The notes beneath the pieces are model-generated. The model searched no databases. It worked only from the letters and a program-made list of their open reading frames with translations, and was not told the DNA's origin. A stretch of 64,000 nucleotides of DNA, from positions 52,665,513 to 52,729,512 of the forward strand of contig CM067539.1 in NCBI GenBank assembly GCA_034509755.1, read 5' to 3'. This DNA is from Anisodus tanguticus. Taxonomy: Eukaryota; Streptophyta; Magnoliopsida; Solanales; Solanaceae. Position numbers and translations under genes: made by a program. This document shows positions 60,396 to 64,000 of the stretch, one piece after another. Numbering within the stretch: position 1 is the stretch's first letter; every line of letters starts with the position of its first letter.

Positions 60396-60959
60396 TTATG
60401 AGCCTCGATCAGACACACTTTGAAGTGGAACCCTCTTATCCTTACTAACCACTCGCATCTTATTGGCCTGCCTACTTTCTTCCTTCTCCGCGTATCTCAT
60501 GACATAAATCGGCGATCCCTGATTAATGGACTCCCAAGATTGTGGATTATCCGGAACCTCAGAAAAGTCGGTATCAGTGAATGAAATGAATACCCTGTCA
60601 TGGAATTTCACCTGAGGGGAACCAGGCTATGCCAATCTATGTGCTACCCCTCTTACACCATGATCAATAGGGGTCGATACTGAAACTGAGGGCCTCAGTG
60701 AGGTCGGAACTCCCCTTACCCCATCTTTCATTGGTAGAACTGAAACTGTTCGAGCGGGCGACTCATAGTGATCCTCGGATGGATCCTTCTCAATAGAAAC
60801 CATAATCTCTGATGGGTCTGACTCAATAGTGTAACTTACGTCTTTTTTTTCTACCTTCGTAGCCCTCTGACCCGTACCAGCGGGTGGTACCTGTCTAATA
60901 TCTTCCCTCACAACAATACCCTCACTTTTACTAACTTGGGTCTTTCTCATCATAGACAT
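60396..60959 (-). pseudogene. Unrecognised ORF in the gag position of the chromovirus
   Basis: One minus-strand frame of about 188 codons with a single in-frame stop near 60627. The upper part (60959-60627) starts MSMMRKTQVSKSEGIVV; the lower part (60611-60396) includes FISFTDTDFSEVPDNP. It is hydrophilic and charged, with SDPSE / KDPSE repeats and two GVRGV words. It has no gag CCHC knuckle or gag motif. It starts about 200 bp from the primer site, where gag starts in the related element at 2218-7082, and the leader before it resembles that element's leader. Function unknown. Confidence 0.5.
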
Positions 60960-61154
60960 CGCTGCAATTTTAAATGAGAAAATAAGATTATGAACAATTT
61001 TTCTTACGACTCGGCTCTATCGAACGATCTAGGTTATGAAAGAATGAGACAATTCTAAATGCCCTGTAGCTTCCTGCTTATAAGTGTGGCACGCTACACA
61101 CCCATAAATAAGACTCTACCAGACACGGCTTATAGACATCCCTAGGACAGACCT

Positions 61155-61166
61155 GCTCTGATACCA
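61155..61166 (-). other. Primer binding site, initiator tRNA-Met type
   Basis: Minus strand TGGTATCAGAGC, four bases from the LTR edge at 61171. Same arrangement as at 4395-4406. Confidence 0.88.
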
Positions 61167-61170
61167 AATT

Positions 61171-62629
61171 TATCACGACCCAAACTGGAAGGTCATGACG
61201 AACACCCGGACTTTACTTGTTGAGTACCACTAATCATATGCTTATCATATATCCGTAGTTTTTCATGGCCCACGAGGCCGCCATGATATACCCTGCTAAC
61301 ATATAAAAATAGTAAACTGGAAAGGAGCTATGTAAAATCCTACCATCAGAAGGACCCAACCTATATACATATACATACCAAGGCCAACAAGTCCATACAC
61401 GACTACTATACACAGGACAACTGTCTGCAAGCCTCTAAAGAGCACGTGATATCACAAAGTTGGAACAAGGCCCCGCCATACCCATATGCACATGCAAAAA
61501 TAGTACAGTACCAAGACTAGACCTCAACCCCGGAATTAATAGTGTACTCCAATATCAGCTAAATTAGCAACCTACTGGTGCGGACCGTCATCCTATCTAC
61601 ATGGACCTGTGGGCATGAAACGCAGTGTCCCCTGACAAAAAAGACATCAATACGAATAATGTACCGAGTATGTCAAGCATGAAAAATAGCATAATAGAGA
61701 CCTGAAAATAATATGTGATAAGAAACAACTAACCAATAGAGAATGATTCTAAGGGTCATAATATGCCTAAGTACCATGTCTGTGCAGAATGCCTCCGAGG
61801 GCCATAATATGCCTAAGTACCATGTCTGTGCAGAATACCTCTGAGGGCCATAATATGCCTAAGTACTATGTATGTGCAGAATGCCTCTGAGGGCCATAAT
61901 ATGCCTAAATGCCATGCACAATGCGGTCATACATATACATATGCGTCTATAACGCCATCAAGCCTCTGTGGGCTTCCCATCATATCATATCGGCCTCTAT
62001 GGGCATAATCATTATCGTGTATATCTGTACCAGCTTTAGGTGGTTGTGTGTATATAACGTCTTCCCTTTTCCGATACCCCATACATATATAACACATACA
62101 TATAGTATAGTATGTAACTCCTTTGAGGTCAAGGTATGTACGTGAATATAATACATAAATGATATGATAATAAGACACTATAAGTTTGTCGGAGTGATGT
62201 AATATCGCTTTACCTCCGATGAATATTATGAATACTAACATTTTTCCCATATACCTCAATAGGGATTTAGGAACATATTTAGACATGATTTGAACATACG
62301 AATGAATAACATGAACATCCTTAACTACTAAGAGTAGAATCATTTATGGGACAGTATTACGTTTAAGTTTTGTACTTAGAATATGCCAAAAGAATAAATA
62401 ATTTGCCTTAACATACCTTACTTGATGAATCTATGAACCACCTTTTTACTTGAACTTTCAAGGAACAATGCTTGATACATTTAATTCCTTAAAGAAGAGA
62501 TTAAAATTCTTTCTTAAGATGACAACACCACTTTGATGAACATAGAAAGCAAGGTAAGGTTTTTCTTTTATGTTGCTGGTAACATTTTTTGTTTTCCTAG
62601 AGGAAGTGTTATGTAAATGAAATCTAAAC
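61171..62629 (-). mobile_element. 5' LTR of the right-hand chromovirus, interrupted
   Basis: Homologous to 54832-56280, including the 46-bp repeat array (61741-61924). Its inner edge reads tatcacgaccc, a G-to-A change from the tgtcacgaccc of the partner. At 62630 it is cut by a new LTR (TGTAGCATCCCG), so the outer ~600 bp and the target duplication are not visible. Confidence 0.85.
61741..61924. repeat. 46-bp tandem repeat, four units (partner LTR)
   Basis: Units start at 61741, 61787, 61833 and 61879, matching the array at 55401 in the other LTR. Confidence 0.9.
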
Positions 62630-63879
62630 TGTAGCATCCCGTATTTTCGGGTCACGATTTAAATCGCTAGGCGTATATAGAATCGCTAAGTGTGTATAAA
62701 TAGACCTGAGCGTTGGAAAAAAATTCACGTTTACGTATGCTAATAAAGAGATTAGTATATAAAAGGATTAAACTTCGAAATAATTTTGGACGTAGCAAGT
62801 GTGACGACGGGGAGCGGAAAAAATAATGGTTGTATATCCCTAAAGAGATTATGGACTAGTGTCATATTACAAAATTATGACACTGAGGATATAAAGGTCT
62901 TATAAGTTATCAAGATTTAAGTGAATTGAGATCATGGAATTAATTATGTGTATGGTTTATAAATTATACGGAGGCAGGTCTCTTAATTAATTAAGTGATC
63001 GTGCATGTTGGTGATATGTGGCGTCGATTGGCATAGCCCCACCGCCAAGGTTTGGCTAGGTTGGGGGACATGATGATGAGCATTCATTATGTTCTCAATT
63101 TGAGGAATTATATATATTGGCTTGAAGACCAAAAAAATGATCCAGCAACTTTACTTCATTTCCATTCATTAATAGTTAGTGCTACTAGATAGGACTACAA
63201 TTCAATTCCTTCAAAAGTAAGAATCTCAAACCCCTTCTGTATAAAACCAAACCAAAATATTTTACTTGGTTTTGGAAAGAAAAAAGGGAAAAACGTACGA
63301 AGTAGCAGTAGCAAACCATCTCCATTTCATTTTTTATTTGAACCAGAAAATGCACGCAGTAGTACTTTTTGATATCTCTTGATTAACCCAGTAGACAATA
63401 AATGTTGAATCACGGAGATACCATAGTCGATCACGGTAATTAAGTATCAAGATTTTACTTCAAGTTATTCAGCTTGGATTCGAGGTATGTTAAGACAAAT
63501 TATTTCTTTCTTTTGGCATATTCCATGTAACGAAATGTAACCGTGATATTGTTCCATAAATTTATTCTACTCCTAATAATTAAGAATATTCATGTTATTG
63601 ATTCCTATATTAAAAGCATGTCTAAATATGTTCCTAAGTCCTTATTAAGGCATACAGAAAATATGTTAATATTTACGGTGTTAACCGAAGGTACAGGGAA
63701 ATTATGTCATTTAGGATATTTTATTGTGATTCATGCATTTTCATTTGCATTGCATTCATGTTTTACCCAAGACCGTATATTGGGGATGAGAAACGGGAAA
63801 CACAGACCACCTGATCAGTTGGGATATGATAAATGATAAAGCATGTGTGGCTTAATGAAGGAAGATGCCTGATTAAGGG

Positions 63880-63931
<52 letters not shown>

Positions 63932-64000
63932 GGGGAGGAAGATGCCCTTATGTGGCCAGTATATATATATTTACCGCATTATAAATGACATTTTGACATA
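62630..64000 (+). mobile_element. LTR of another gypsy element, plus orientation, cut by window edge
   Basis: Starts TGTAGCATCCCGTATTTTCG, a chromovirus-type LTR start, inside the LTR of the neighbouring element. The part at 63512-63750 resembles the reverse complement of 62150-62420 (shared words cttttggcatatt, attcatgttatt, catgtctaaatatgttccta), so the two elements belong to related LTR families in opposite orientation. No coding sequence; the 97-codon ORF at 63543 lies in this LTR and is not supported. Confidence 0.65.
63883..63926. repeat. (AT)n microsatellite
   Basis: About 22 uninterrupted AT units inside the terminal LTR. It is flanked by a diverged repeat: ggaagatgcc with ggccaatatat before, and ggaagatgcc with ggccagtatat after. 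Confidence 0.95.

Overview
This is plant nuclear DNA, AT-rich and densely packed with retrotransposons. It most likely comes from a Solanaceae genome. The evidence is spliced receptor-kinase genes, many Ty3/gypsy and Ty1/copia elements, a LINE fragment ending in the GTTGTT-type tail shared with Solanaceae TS SINEs, and several copies of a MITE family that I recognise from Solanaceae. There are no prokaryotic features. The species cannot be fixed from the sequence alone.

Left part (1-12413). This reads as a stack of minus-strand LTR retrotransposons inserted one into another. The 5' end of a copia element (11536-12413) abuts an Athila-like gypsy element (7083-11535). That is broken by a chromovirus of Tekay/Del type (2218-7082), which is itself broken by the LTR of a fourth element (1-2217). 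From 12414 to 14314 lie a LINE 3' end, a MITE and a remnant of a kinase 3' end.

Middle part (14315-44827). This is a head-to-tail minus-strand array of LRK10L-type receptor-like kinases (an extracellular GUB_WAK_bind/WAK-associated region, a membrane segment, and a non-RD kinase). Unit A (14315-17357) is intact: four exons, all introns in phase 1, 673 predicted residues. Units B and C are pseudogenes. B lost its kinase 3' end by a deletion and was then invaded by a 5.5-kb copia element, a copia deletion derivative and a TRIM; its upstream DNA received a probable solo LTR and a SINE. C carries a 5.9-kb gypsy element in its kinase exon. Most insertions can be delimited to the base, because the uninterrupted paralogue shows the empty site and the target-site duplications are visible.

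Right part (44828-64000). A truncated Tork/Tnt1-like copia element and a second copia fragment lead to unit D (48840-51225, plus strand). D is an intact, more distant LRK10L-type kinase gene of 585 predicted residues in three exons, with a MITE in its first intron. Beyond it are a decayed copia element (about 51485-54400), a copia LTR fragment, a chromovirus with 2-kb LTRs (54832-62629) whose gag position holds an unrecognised ORF, and the LTR of another related element in opposite orientation running off the end.

Only genes A and D look able to make full receptor kinases. Both are predicted plasma-membrane proteins with a secreted cysteine-rich ectodomain and a cytoplasmic kinase. By family analogy they may act in cell-wall or pathogen sensing, but no ligand can be inferred. 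No CRISPR array, tRNA or rRNA gene was seen. No wholly new system is evident; the most unusual points are the nested stack, the gag-position ORF at 60396-60959, and GC-rich motif arrays in unrelated retrotransposon leaders and LTRs.
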